Origin: Acidiferrum sp963771295
GTDB lineage: Bacteria > Acidobacteriota > Terriglobia > Acidiferrales > UBA7541
Direction: 5' to 3'
NCBI GenBank assembly: GCA_963771295.1
Contig: CAVYTB010000004.1
Coordinates: 1 to 64,000 of the forward strand
DNA length: 64,000 bases
The notes under the pieces were generated by a model. The model made no database searches. It worked only from the letters and a program-made list of their open reading frames with translations, and had not been told where the DNA came from. The position numbers were made by a program, and so were the translations under genes. How positions within the stretch are numbered: the first letter of the stretch is position 1; every line of letters starts with the position of its first letter. Of this stretch, positions 33,314-42,845 are shown piece by piece.

Positions 33314-34693
33314 TCAAGACTCCAGCGACCTAGAGACGATCGGCTCGCGCAATTCGCCTTCCCATCGCGCGATTACCGCGCTAGCTAGGCAGTTGCCGGT
33401 CACGTTGCACGAAGTTCGCGCCATGTCGATCAGCGTGTCCACGCCAAGCAAAATGAAGATCGGTTCGTAGGGAAGATGAAACGTAGACGCCGTGGCCATC
33501 AGCACCACTAAAACGGCGCGCGGCACGCCTGCCACTCCTTTGCTCGTCACCATCAGCGCGAACACCATGAACAATTGCTGCATCCAGCCCATGTGAATCC
33601 CCGCGGCCTGCGCCACGAAAATTGACGCCATCGCCAGGTACAGCGTCGAGCCATCCAGATTGAAGCTGTATCCTGCCGGAATCACGAACGCCACGATTTC
33701 CCGCGGCACTCCGAATTCCTCCATGCATTCCATTGCGCGCGGCAGCGCCGCTTCTGAAGTGCTGGTGGCAAACGCAATCGTCGCGGGTTCGGCTACATAT
33801 TTCAGAAACCGTCCCAGCGGCAGCCGCGCCAGCAACACAATCGGCAGCAAAACGAAAATCAGAAACACCAGCAACGCGCCATAAGCCGTCAACAATAGTT
33901 TCCCCAGCGGCAGCAGCACGCTGATTCCCATGTGCCCCACCGTGTACGCCATCGCCGCCCCCACTCCAATCGGTGCGTAATACATCACAATATTCGTGAA
34001 TTTGAACATCACCTGCGTCAATGATTCCGCCACGCTCAGCATCGGCTGCCGCAGTTTCTCTGGAACGCGTGTCAGCGCAATGCCAAATAACACCGCGAAT
34101 ACCGCTACCTGCAATATCTGGTTCTCCCCCACGGCCTTCGCAATGTTTTCCGGAAACACATGCAGCAGAAAATCGTCCCACTTCAGTGGCGCCACGTTCT
34201 GCGGCCCCTGCTCGGGGGAAGCCGCCGGTAGCGAGATCCCCTCACCCGCGCGCGTCAGGTTGATCGCACCCACGCCAATGAACAGTGCGATCGTCGTCAC
34301 CACTTCAAAATAGATCAGGCTCTTCAGCCCGATGCGCCCCACTTTCTTCAGGTCGCCGTGCCCCGCAATTCCCGTCACCAGCGTGCCCAAAATTAATGGC
34401 GCCACAATCACCTTGATCAGCCGCAGGAAAATGTCGCTCAACACGCGCAGATGCGCCGCAAACCCCGGCCAATCCAGCCCGATTTCCAATCCCCCAAACA
34501 TCGCAAAGAAAATCCAGAAGGTCAGCGAGCGCCGCTGAATTCCCGCATACGCCAGCGCTGCCAGGCCCACCCAGCGCACTGCCGCAACCGCGCTGTGCCC
34601 GTATCCCGCCGCGATCAGCGCGCACCCCGCACCGAAAAGCAGCAACCCAGCAATAACTGTTATGGGAAAGACCTTCGAAGTTGCCTTCGCCAA
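33314..34693 (-). CDS. dicarboxylate/amino acid:cation symporter (DAACS family)
   Basis: Inner-membrane transporter of 459 residues, related to DctA and GltP, that takes up dicarboxylates or acidic amino acids with H+ or Na+. The two hairpin loops and binding motifs are visible: FATSTSEAALPRAMECM (serine-rich HP1), GYSFNLDGSTLYLAMASIF (variant of NMDGT), TSKGVAGVPRAVLVVL (HP2) and DTLIDMARTSCNVTGNCLAS, the substrate-binding helix. The N-terminus is unusually long, with an extra pair of hydrophobic segments before LSDIFLRLIKVIVAPLI. The start TTG at 34693, with GAGG upstream, is tentative. Confidence 0.87.
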   Translation of the reverse strand: MAKATSKVFPITVIAGLLLFGAGCALIAAGYGHSAVAAVRWVGLAALAYAGIQRRSLTFWIFFAMFGGLEIGLDWPGFAAHLRVLSDIFLRLIKVIVAPLILGTLVTGIAGHGDLKKVGRIGLKSLIYFEVVTTIALFIGVGAINLTRAGEGISLPAASPEQGPQNVAPLKWDDFLLHVFPENIAKAVGENQILQVAVFAVLFGIALTRVPEKLRQPMLSVAESLTQVMFKFTNIVMYYAPIGVGAAMAYTVGHMGISVLLPLGKLLLTAYGALLVFLIFVLLPIVLLARLPLGRFLKYVAEPATIAFATSTSEAALPRAMECMEEFGVPREIVAFVIPAGYSFNLDGSTLYLAMASIFVAQAAGIHMGWMQQLFMVFALMVTSKGVAGVPRAVLVVLMATASTFHLPYEPIFILLGVDTLIDMARTSCNVTGNCLASAVIARWEGELREPIVSRSLES

Positions 34694-34857
34694 TGTGCCG
34701 ACCTCAGGTTTCTCGTTTTGGAGCGAGCGCCGACATCATAGCCTGCCCGGCGTCGCGGCGCACAACTCTTCTCTGAACGTGTCGCGCATCCCTTCAGGGA
34801 TGAGGGGCGTCCGCAGCGCGGGCAATCACACGAAGTTTGTTGGAATTCGACGACCGT

Positions 34858-36165
34858 CTAGTCCACCGCGTACAACGCGCCATCCGTGCTCCCAATATAG
34901 AGCACTCCGTTCGCCAGCACTGGCGAAGCATAAATTGATCCCATGGTCATCAGCTTGTGCATTCCCACAACCATGTCATCGTAGAAATCACCCGAGTACG
35001 CCGCCTCATAATTGGGAGTTCCATCTGCCTTCGTGTATTTCGCCGCGTTCTGTTTCGCTCCGTCGGTCTGAAATTCCCACGCCGTCTTCTGCTCCTTCAG
35101 GTCGATTGCGTACAGCTTGCCGGAATGCGAGCCAGAGTACAGCATCTCCCCGGCGATAATTGGCGACGCAAACGTCGGCCATCCGGAAAATTTCAGCGAA
35201 AACAGCTCCGCGCCAGTCTTCGCGTCTAAAGCGCGGAACATGCCGGAATCGGAAGTTGCGAAGTAAATCTTGCCCTTCTGCACCAGCGGTGACGCGATCA
35301 CCCACGATCCTTTATTGTTGTACGCCCACTTTTTTTGTCCGGTGCTCGTATCCACGGCATACAAATTCGAATCACGGCACCCGAAATACACCATGCCGTC
35401 CGCTACCACTGCCGACGATTGAATGCCCACCTGGTTGTGAATATCGGGGTCCTCTCCGGTTTTGAAGCGCCACTTTTCTTTGCCCGTCGCCGCGTCAATT
35501 GCATAAAAATACGAATCCCAGCTTCCGATGTACAACACTCCCCCGGAAATCACCGGCGAAGCATGCACCACATCCCCGGTCTTGAATTTCCAGTTCAGCG
35601 TGCCCTTCGTTGCGTCCAGAGAATACACGTTGCCGTCGCCGCATCCAAAATACACCGCGCCTTGCCACACCACGGGCGAGGAGAGATACACGTCGAAGGG
35701 ATCCGGCATGGTTTCCGCCGCAGGTTGTGAACCGTGCAAATGCGTTGCTGCGAATCGTCGCTCGCCACCTGTTTGATACTTCCAGCGCAACTTGCCATCC
35801 GCAGCGTCCAGGGCATAGAAATTGCCGTCGTAACTCAAAAAATAAACCGTCCCATTCGCCGCCGCGGGAGAAGACGCCACGCTGCTCCCGGTCTTGAATG
35901 CCCATTTCTGCGTGCCTGTTGCAATCGCAAGCGCGTAAAGGTTGTGATCTGCGCTGCCCACATAAAGCGTGTCTCCCACCACTGCGGGCGACGACAGCAC
36001 GATGCCCTTCGTCTGAAACTTCCATTTCACTTGCGTGAATTTCGCGACCGGTGTCGTATCGTAAATGCCTGGATGTTCCAAATCACCGCGAAAACTCGGC
36101 GAATCATTTGCCACTACAATCGAGGGTATTAGAAATAGCGCGGCAACCAGCAGGTTTCGGCTCAT
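34858..36165 (-). CDS. exported PQQ-repeat (BamB-like) beta-propeller protein
   Basis: Protein of 435 residues with a signal peptide (MSRNLLVAALFLIPSIVVAN). The body is a beta-propeller of PQQ-like repeats, for example LYVGSADHNLYALAIATG, VYFGCGDGNVYSLDATKG, LYIGSWDSYFYAIDAATG, VYFGCRDSNLYAVDTSTG, LYIGSTDGALYAVD. At least eight such blades are visible. BamB-like proteins scaffold outer membrane protein assembly, but these repeats are also in dehydrogenases; lack of a lipobox argues against a true BamB. Its function is therefore open. ATG 36165 is set by AAGGGAG upstream. Confidence 0.8.
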   Translation of the reverse strand: MSRNLLVAALFLIPSIVVANDSPSFRGDLEHPGIYDTTPVAKFTQVKWKFQTKGIVLSSPAVVGDTLYVGSADHNLYALAIATGTQKWAFKTGSSVASSPAAANGTVYFLSYDGNFYALDAADGKLRWKYQTGGERRFAATHLHGSQPAAETMPDPFDVYLSSPVVWQGAVYFGCGDGNVYSLDATKGTLNWKFKTGDVVHASPVISGGVLYIGSWDSYFYAIDAATGKEKWRFKTGEDPDIHNQVGIQSSAVVADGMVYFGCRDSNLYAVDTSTGQKKWAYNNKGSWVIASPLVQKGKIYFATSDSGMFRALDAKTGAELFSLKFSGWPTFASPIIAGEMLYSGSHSGKLYAIDLKEQKTAWEFQTDGAKQNAAKYTKADGTPNYEAAYSGDFYDDMVVGMHKLMTMGSIYASPVLANGVLYIGSTDGALYAVD

Positions 36166-36302
36166 ACACACTCCCTTGAGCACTTAGACGAGCACACTGC
36201 CAGAACGATTCATCTGTGCAGAACAATACCGGATTCCGGTTTTAGTGGTGGAAATCGTCACACCCGTCGGTGCGTCCCAAAGCCGTGGTTGCGGATGCGT
36301 TC

Positions 36303-37187
36303 TTAAAACGTCAGTTGTGACAAATACTTGTAGCTGGCCGTGATGTTGGGGAACGCTTCCTTCGGAAAATCATTCTCCACGAAGTAATGCTCGATCCCGC
36401 CGATGCTGCCCGCCGCAAAAATGCGCTTCCAGTCGATGATCCCGTCGCCCACCGAGGTCATCCCCTTTTCCAGTTCTTTCATGTTCACCGAAGCCAGCTG
36501 TTCCGGCTTCACGTTTGGCAATTTCTTCATGTCCTTCACGTGTACCAGCGGAAAACGCCCCGGATATTTCTTGAAATACGCCACCGGATCCTGTCCCGCC
36601 ACGCTGATCCAGCACAAATCCATCTCCATCTTCACGTTGTTCTTGTCCGTCGATTCCAGCAGAAAGTCATACGGAAATTTCCCGCCCAGTTGCGCATCCG
36701 GTATGAATTCCCACCAGTGGTTGTGGTACGCGAACTGGATTCCCGCTTTCTTGCACGCCTCGCCTGCCTTATTGAACGTTTCCACCACGCGCTTGTACCC
36801 GTCTGCCGTGCGCATCTTCTCGTCGATGTATGGGCACACCAGAAATGTCTGCCCGATCACGTGCGCGCCTTCCAGCGTTTCCGGCAACTTCTTCTCCACC
36901 ACGTCATAGCTCTCGTGGCTCGACGGCGACGTCAGCCCGTTCTTATCCAGGATCGCGCGCACATCCTTTGGCGAATGCCCAAAGTAGCCCGCGAATTCCA
37001 TTTCCTTGTAGCCAATCGCCGCTACCTTCGCGATTGTCCCTTCGAAGTCCTTCTTCATTTCGTCGCGCACGGTGTAAAGCTGGATGCCGACCTTGGAAAT
37101 TTTATGTTCATTGGCGAAGGTTTTTGTGGGGAGCGCGGTGAGCACTGCGGTTGCTACTGATGTTTCAATAAATGTTCGTCGGTTCAT
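36303..37187 (-). CDS. exported sugar phosphate isomerase/epimerase family protein (TIM barrel)
   Basis: TIM-barrel protein of 294 residues. The signal MNRRTFIETSVATAVLTALP is Tat-like with RRTF. The barrel shows KVGIQLYTVRDEMKKDFEGT, IGYKEMEFAGYFGHSPKDVR, FAYHNHWWEFIPD, VKMEMDLCWISVAGQDPV, RFPLVHVKDMKK and GDGIIDWKRIF, with usual Glu/Asp/His metal ligands. It is a second, diverged member of the same family as the protein at 25759. The preceding upstream frame reading is spurious; ATG 37187 is used. The neighbouring PQQ-repeat gene on the same strand lies 137 bp downstream. Confidence 0.83.
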   Translation of the reverse strand: MNRRTFIETSVATAVLTALPTKTFANEHKISKVGIQLYTVRDEMKKDFEGTIAKVAAIGYKEMEFAGYFGHSPKDVRAILDKNGLTSPSSHESYDVVEKKLPETLEGAHVIGQTFLVCPYIDEKMRTADGYKRVVETFNKAGEACKKAGIQFAYHNHWWEFIPDAQLGGKFPYDFLLESTDKNNVKMEMDLCWISVAGQDPVAYFKKYPGRFPLVHVKDMKKLPNVKPEQLASVNMKELEKGMTSVGDGIIDWKRIFAAGSIGGIEHYFVENDFPKEAFPNITASYKYLSQLTF

Positions 37188-37246
37188 GCGGCGATTGTAC
37201 ACCCAAAGCTCTCGTCGCAACGCAACAAACAACCAACGCTCCCAAC

Positions 37247-37277
37247 AAAAAAAAGCCTCCCGAGAACATCGGGAGGC
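37247..37277 (-). terminator. Rho-independent terminator of the TonB-dependent receptor gene
   Basis: On the minus strand, GCCTCCCGA-TGTTC-TCGGGAGGC (9-bp perfect stem, 37255-37277) is followed by TTTTTTTT. It lies 77 bp after the receptor stop codon and stops transcription before the TIM-barrel gene. Confidence 0.85.
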
Positions 37278-37353
37278 TTTTCCTCGACTGAAATCCGGAC
37301 CCGAGGGAGAAGCAAGCAAAGCCCGCCGCTCCCTCTAGTCCTTGGGCGGAAAA

Positions 37354-40300
37354 CTAGAATTGAAAGCGCAAGCCAAACTGCATGATTCGCGGCAAGTGCG
37401 ATCCGTTCAACACCAGGAAGCCCCCGCAGGTCGGGTCACTACCCGCCGACAGGGCAGCGCCTGGATTGCATCCCATCCCTACGGAACCGCCAGCACCTCC
37501 AGACCCTCCAGGATTTGTGCCACTGAAGGAATCCAGTTGCGTGTGGTTGAATGTGTTAAACGTTTCCCAACGGAACTCGAATGCGTATCGTTCTTTGAAC
37601 TCGAACGTCTTGAAGAGTCCCATATCGAAGTTCAGCCGCCCAGGCATTCTCAGCATGTTGCGGGCAGCGTCGCCAAACGTCAGTCCAACGGGTTCGGTGA
37701 ATGCTGTTGGGTTGTACTGGAGTTTTCCAAACAATCCCGTTGCTCCAAACGCCTGTTGGACAGCAGCCGGGACTACATTGGGGTTGCCGACAACATCAGG
37801 ATAGGACGGAATGCCCACGCCGTTCGCCACGCCTGCACTGTCCGAATACTGCGTTCCATTCGCGACGCTGAACGGTGCGCCTGTCATCGCCACGGTTATG
37901 CCGGACCACTGCCAGCCGCCCATTAGAGTGTGCTTCCATCCCGTATCATGCTTGTAGAAGGGAAATGCGTACACGTAGCTCAGTGAAAACGCCTGTCGGA
38001 TGTCAAAATTGGAGCTCGCCCGGTTGATTGCCGAGTTGTACGAATTGACGAAGCCCCCGTCATAGCGATCGGAGGAATCATCGATCGAGTGGCTCCACGT
38101 ATAGCTGGCGCTGAACGTCAAATCCCCCATCGTATGACGCGCTGTGGCTTGCAGCGCGTTGTAGTTAGAATTTGCCGTGTTCTCGAGACGGGTGATGCTG
38201 CCGAACCCGGCATATGGACGGTAGTAGCCCGCTGCAGGATTCCCGCATGTGATAAAGAGATTCACTGCTGGCTGCCCGGTCACAAACGTGCCACTTGCAG
38301 TGGTGGCTCCAGTGGGAAGCCCCGTGGTTGGATCCAGAACGAAATTTGCGTTGTTCGGTTGGCAATCATTGGCTGTGATAGGAGCCCCCGAAGCCAGATA
38401 CGGATTTTGGCTGGCTGGTACGGGTTGCAACTGGTTCAGATCGTATTGCCGAGTCAGATGCGTGCCCTTGCTGCCGACGTATGCAAGCGTCGCCACAATG
38501 TGCGACGCGAACTCGTGCTCCACGCTCAGGTTCCACTGCTGCATGTAGGGCCATTGCACCTGCCCCGGAATGGAGGTGCCACCGAAAGGACTCGGAAAGC
38601 CTTGCGATGCCAGACCGACCGTCGAATATCCGATCTGGCTGCTAACACTTCCATTTTGTACTAGAGGTGAAGGATTCCCCTGCAGCGATTCGGCATTGGC
38701 CTCATTCCCATTCATATGCTCAAAGAAAATGCCATAACCGGCTCGTATCGCCCACTTGCCGTCCCCTCTAGGATCATATGCAGCACCGATCCGCGGACCG
38801 GGATTCATGTATTTGTTTGTCATGCATCCCGTTGGCGCCATGACGATTCCCGGATAGCTCTGATTGATTGCGCCGCATTGTTCGAATCCGTTGAATTGGT
38901 TCGTAGTGGGAAGCAGAAGTTGCGAATTGTTGGGATCGTTATATGGCCACAGAGCAGGGCCGTTTAGCGGCGTGTAGACGCTAGGAGAAAAGTTGAACTC
39001 CTTGAACTGCTTTTCCTGATACCGGCCGAAGAAGCTCCACCTCAACCCAAGGTTGATAGTCAGTTTCTTGGTGGCCCGCCAGTCATCCTGGAAAAACGGC
39101 TCAAAGATTTTGTAGCGGTCGTAGAAGTAAGGCTGCGCGCTGGTCTGCCCATAGGTGCCCACCTGGCCCAACTGCAGGTCCGCAAAGGGATTCCCCGTCG
39201 AATTCGGGTTATTTGTCGCAAAAGAGAGTTGGCCTTGAATATCTGATGAGGACTGCTGGTTTTTCTGTGCGAACGCCACGTAGGCCCCAAAGAACATCGT
39301 GTGGTTCCCGTGGATGTACGTCATGATGTCACGGTAGGTGTAGGTGGGGTTGGCGTTCTTCCACGGAAAGTACCCGGTATCCACGGCAAAACCCCCCGTG
39401 CCGTATGCCGTTCCATTTGTGTTGCCGACAGAAAAAGCCGGGATCTTATTGGCCTGCGTGAATTGAGCGGGGAATAACGGTAATAGGTCGATACCTCCGG
39501 AAGGCAGGCTTACGTTTGTGATGTTCGACAGGAAGATGTGGTCGGAAGTATAGCTGGCCACGAACTCGTTAAGCAGGTTTGGTTTGATAGTCGAAGTCAG
39601 GCGCACGACGAAGCTTGTCGTTGGCCCTACGAAGTTCGTGTTGGTATTGTCAAATGAGTTTGTGTACGCACCCCACAATGGACCTTGATTGATGGTCGAC
39701 CACGAATCGTGGATGTACCGCACGGTCAGCCGCTCGTTCTCCGAAAAATTTTGGTCTACGCGGATTAGTTCCTCCCGCCAATTCGTCGGATAGCTCGGAT
39801 TTGCCACATACGCCGGTAACGGACTTCCGGCAGCCTGCCCTGTGGTATATGTACCCAGCGTATTATTCGCTTTGGGAATCATACCTAACAGCGCCGGGAC
39901 CGTCGTCGAGGTCGTTGCTGGTAACGTATTGTTTACGAATGGCGTCCCCGGACTTCCCGATTGATATGGGCAGTCTGGAAAGGCAGTTGGATCGAAGCTT
40001 GCGCCCGTGTATACGGGACATACGTCGCTGAAATTTCCGGTTCGCTCGTCATTCGAGGGCACGTTCTGGCTTATAGTATTACCGGGAACGATTTCCCGCC
40101 GCCATTCCTGTGACCAGAAGAAAAACGTCTTCTTCTTCTCCGAATTGTAGTGATTCGGAATAAAGATTGGCCCTCCAAAGGTGTAGCCAAAATCATTTTT
40201 CTTGTAATCCGGTCGCGCTACTCCCTGCCCGTTGTTTTCCCAAGAATTTGCGTTGAATATCTGGTTGCGCACATACTCAAACGCACTTCCGTGAAATTGC

Positions 40301-41085
40301 GTGGTTCCTGACTTCGTCTCTACTTCCACCGAGCCTGACCCGTTCTTGCCATACTGCGCCCCGTATGTCGACGTTAAAACCTTAAACTCGGAAATCGCCT
40401 CCAGGTTCGGGTACACATTCAACGTGGAGTTGGACCCATTGTCCATGTTGTCGCCGCCGTCGATCTCCCAGTTGTTGTATTCCGTGCGGCCTCCGTTGAT
40501 GCTGTACGCCACGTTTCCTGCGACCCCCACGAGCCCCTCGTCCTGGCCCGTTTGGTTCACCACCCCGGGTGCCAGCGTCACAAGCTGCGTAAAGTTCCGT
40601 CCGTTCAGCTCCAGTTGCTGAACTTGCTTCCCCGTGATGGTGCTTCCGATTTCCGCCGACTGCGTGTCCACCTGCGCCACACTCTCGCCGGTCACAATTA
40701 CTTCTTCCGTCACCGCTCCCACCGTCAGTGATATGTCCACCCGCGACTTCTGCGCAACATCCAGCACCACACCTTTTGCCTGGAATCTCTGGAAGCCTTT
40801 GGCCGTCACTGTCACATCGTAGCTTCCCGATGGCAACGCCGGAACCACATACGCCCCGTCTCCATTCGTCTCCGTGGTTCGCGTCAGGTTACCCGCCGCA
40901 TTTGTCACTACCACTGTCGCGCCTGCCACTGCCGCGCCCGATTTGTCCATTACCGTTCCGCTGATCACGCTGATGTCCTGAGCTAACGCGTGAACTGGAA
41001 TTACCAGCAGCAGGGCAAGCACTGCCAGCCATTTTCCCAACCTCCCCGTCATAACTCTGTTCAAGGAATTACGATGTCTCTCCAC
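37354..41085 (-). CDS. TonB-dependent receptor, Oar-like, with carboxypeptidase regulatory domain
   Basis: Outer-membrane receptor of 1243 residues. Signal peptide WLAVLALLLVIPVHALAQ ends about residue 36. A carboxypeptidase-regulatory (CarboxypepD_reg) domain follows: ISGTVMDKSGAAVAGATVVV, then GSYDVTVTAKGFQRF. The plug has VEEVIVTGESVAQVDTQSA and GRNFTQLVTLAPGVVNQTG. The rest is a 22-strand-like barrel ending with LPRIMQFGLRFQF, with a terminal Phe as usual for BamA recognition. Acidobacteria have many such receptors for large substrates, often glycans. GTG 41085 is used because GGAGG is placed seven bases before it; ATG 41052 would still include a shortened signal. A LacI-type operator candidate lies 156 bp upstream. 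Confidence 0.88.
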   Translation of the reverse strand: MERHRNSLNRVMTGRLGKWLAVLALLLVIPVHALAQDISVISGTVMDKSGAAVAGATVVVTNAAGNLTRTTETNGDGAYVVPALPSGSYDVTVTAKGFQRFQAKGVVLDVAQKSRVDISLTVGAVTEEVIVTGESVAQVDTQSAEIGSTITGKQVQQLELNGRNFTQLVTLAPGVVNQTGQDEGLVGVAGNVAYSINGGRTEYNNWEIDGGDNMDNGSNSTLNVYPNLEAISEFKVLTSTYGAQYGKNGSGSVEVETKSGTTQFHGSAFEYVRNQIFNANSWENNGQGVARPDYKKNDFGYTFGGPIFIPNHYNSEKKKTFFFWSQEWRREIVPGNTISQNVPSNDERTGNFSDVCPVYTGASFDPTAFPDCPYQSGSPGTPFVNNTLPATTSTTVPALLGMIPKANNTLGTYTTGQAAGSPLPAYVANPSYPTNWREELIRVDQNFSENERLTVRYIHDSWSTINQGPLWGAYTNSFDNTNTNFVGPTTSFVVRLTSTIKPNLLNEFVASYTSDHIFLSNITNVSLPSGGIDLLPLFPAQFTQANKIPAFSVGNTNGTAYGTGGFAVDTGYFPWKNANPTYTYRDIMTYIHGNHTMFFGAYVAFAQKNQQSSSDIQGQLSFATNNPNSTGNPFADLQLGQVGTYGQTSAQPYFYDRYKIFEPFFQDDWRATKKLTINLGLRWSFFGRYQEKQFKEFNFSPSVYTPLNGPALWPYNDPNNSQLLLPTTNQFNGFEQCGAINQSYPGIVMAPTGCMTNKYMNPGPRIGAAYDPRGDGKWAIRAGYGIFFEHMNGNEANAESLQGNPSPLVQNGSVSSQIGYSTVGLASQGFPSPFGGTSIPGQVQWPYMQQWNLSVEHEFASHIVATLAYVGSKGTHLTRQYDLNQLQPVPASQNPYLASGAPITANDCQPNNANFVLDPTTGLPTGATTASGTFVTGQPAVNLFITCGNPAAGYYRPYAGFGSITRLENTANSNYNALQATARHTMGDLTFSASYTWSHSIDDSSDRYDGGFVNSYNSAINRASSNFDIRQAFSLSYVYAFPFYKHDTGWKHTLMGGWQWSGITVAMTGAPFSVANGTQYSDSAGVANGVGIPSYPDVVGNPNVVPAAVQQAFGATGLFGKLQYNPTAFTEPVGLTFGDAARNMLRMPGRLNFDMGLFKTFEFKERYAFEFRWETFNTFNHTQLDSFSGTNPGGSGGAGGSVGMGCNPGAALSAGSDPTCGGFLVLNGSHLPRIMQFGLRFQF

Positions 41086-41399
41086 GATGAGACCTCCAGA
41101 CCACACAAATTTTGGCTAGACTTTCACGGACATGAAGGAGGAATAGAGACGAGGCTACACACTTCCCTGGTATTGCCAACTCGCGACCACTCGCCTGAAA
41201 TCCCTCGGTCCTCGACGGACCTCCACCACCCCAAAAACACCTATTAAATCGGATTAATAGCGGATAGTAGCAACTCTGTCAAGCCCTAAATAAAGATCCG
41301 CTCCGACCCGCCACGTACTGAACTCGCTACTCGCTGTTTCTAACCGTTTCTTCACTCTCTCTTGAACCTTCCTCCCGCACTGTCGCACACTAGCTCTGC
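41086..41399. other. 314-bp divergent promoter region (receptor / TPR protein)
   Basis: No gene. It contains the ribosome site and promoter of the receptor on the minus strand and of the TPR protein on the plus strand, plus the palindrome at 41241-41260. Confidence 0.5.
41241..41260. promoter_or_regulatory. LacI-type operator candidate upstream of TonB receptor
   Basis: CTATTAAATCGGATTAATAG has exact 7-bp outer arms (CTATTAA/TTAATAG) around an A/T-C-G-centred core, as LacI-family operators do. It resembles the site before the glucokinase gene (TTAAATCGGTTTAA). Confidence 0.4.
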
Positions 41400-42605
41400 A
41401 TGTTCCAATCACCGAACTTCCGCTTCCTCGCCATTGTCATCATGATTTTGCTCTTGCTGGCCGCACCTCTTCCTGCCTCGCAAGCCAAACAATCCGCACG
41501 CGTTGCTGATGCTCAGGCTTTATTTCAGAAGGGGCAGGCCGCGCTGCAATCTGGAGATCTCGACGCCGCTGAAAAAGATTTCCGCCAGGTTCTCGCCATT
41601 GATCCCAACGCTGGCGCCGCTTACGCCAACCTTGGCGTCATCTCGATGCGTCGCAAATACTGGGACGCCGCGCTACGAAACTTGAAGAAGGCAGAGAAGC
41701 TCTCCCCACAGACCCCCGGTATTCGTTTGAACATTGCTCTCGTTGAATTCCGTCAGCAGAATTACCGCGAAGCCATCCCGTATCTCGAATCCGTCGTGCG
41801 CGATGATCCCAGCTCCACTCAAGCTCACTATCTTCTCGGACTCTGCCAGGTTTTCACCCTGAATTACTCCACTGCGGCCAGTACTCTCGATTCCTTGTGG
41901 CCTCAACTCTCGTCCGATGTCATGTATCTCTACGTTCTCGGTATGGCCGCGAATCGTGCCGGAGACAAATCTCTCGACGGCAAGGCCATGAAGCAGCTCG
42001 TTGCCGTTGGTGGCGATTCTCCCGAACTTCACCTTATTCTCGGCAAGTCTTATCTACAGCATCAGGAATACGACACCGCGCTCGCCCAGCTCCAGAAGGC
42101 TCTCGCTGCCAACCCCAATCTTCCGTTCCTGCATTTCAATTTGGGTCTCGTCTATCTCGAACTCGGCCAGCTCGATAAAAGTGAACAGGAATTTCGCCAG
42201 GACCTTGCTATCGAGCCCGACCTGGCCGATAACTACGTCCAGCTCGGCAATCTCTACCTCCGCAGCCAGAAAGAAGCTGACGCCGAGCGGGAATTTCGCG
42301 AAGCACTCAAACGCGATCCTCGTCAGGTCAACGCGCTCTTCAGTCTCGCCAAGCTCTATCAATCGCAGCAGAAGTTTGAACCAGCGCTGAAGGAAATCGA
42401 TGCCGCCGTGAAGCTCGCTCCCGATAGCGGCAAAGTTCATTTCCTGCGCGCCCAGATCTTGCAGCATCTCGGCAAAAAGGACGAAGCCAAACTCGAGTTC
42501 GCCAGCGCCAAAAAACTTATGGATCTTCAGGTGAACAAGGATCGCGAAGAACTCGAAGAACGCTATCTACCCAACCCCGAACTAAAGCAATCCTCCCCCA
42601 ACTGA
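41400..42605 (+). CDS. exported TPR-repeat protein
   Basis: Protein of 401 residues with a signal peptide (FLAIVIMILLLLAAPLPASQAK). Ten or so tetratricopeptide repeats fill the rest, for example ALFQKGQAALQSGDLDAAEK, AYANLGVISMRRKYWDAALR, HLILGKSYLQHQEYDTALAQ and FSLAKLYQSQQKFEPALKEI. TPR proteins scaffold other proteins. The C-terminus is charged. It stands before an amidase gene (minus strand) and is possibly functionally linked to the lipoprotein at 44460, which also begins with TPRs; that is inference. The start ATG 41400 lacks a strong ribosome site. Confidence 0.82.
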   Translation: MFQSPNFRFLAIVIMILLLLAAPLPASQAKQSARVADAQALFQKGQAALQSGDLDAAEKDFRQVLAIDPNAGAAYANLGVISMRRKYWDAALRNLKKAEKLSPQTPGIRLNIALVEFRQQNYREAIPYLESVVRDDPSSTQAHYLLGLCQVFTLNYSTAASTLDSLWPQLSSDVMYLYVLGMAANRAGDKSLDGKAMKQLVAVGGDSPELHLILGKSYLQHQEYDTALAQLQKALAANPNLPFLHFNLGLVYLELGQLDKSEQEFRQDLAIEPDLADNYVQLGNLYLRSQKEADAEREFREALKRDPRQVNALFSLAKLYQSQQKFEPALKEIDAAVKLAPDSGKVHFLRAQILQHLGKKDEAKLEFASAKKLMDLQVNKDREELEERYLPNPELKQSSPN

Positions 42606-42671
42606 ACAAAGAGGTTTCCAGACCGAATGAAGTAGTAGTGCCTAAACCAGATCATGCGCGTACCAGCAGCT

Positions 42672-42790
42672 TGTCATTTCGAGCGCAGCGAGAAATCTGC
42701 TTTTCGCAGAACCGCATCCCCATTTCGATCTGAAGCAAATGCCGAGCTTGTCATTTTGAGAGCATCCGACGAGGATGCGATCTCATCTCC
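42672..42790. repeat. TGTCAT-type intergenic repeats (two)
   Basis: TGTCATTTCGAGCGCAGCGA ... AAATCTGC at 42672-42700, and TGTCATTTTGAGAGCATCCG ... GATCTCAT at 42749-42785. The region 42606-42845 has no other feature. Confidence 0.6.
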
Positions 42791-42845
42791 ACATTTAAGC
42801 TGGCTTACCGTGAATCACTTAAAACTTAATACTAAAAACTGAAAA

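Noticed and set aside
34858..36165. Naming the PQQ-repeat gene bamB
   Set aside because: There is no lipobox Cys and no Bam partner nearby, so only the propeller fold is supported.
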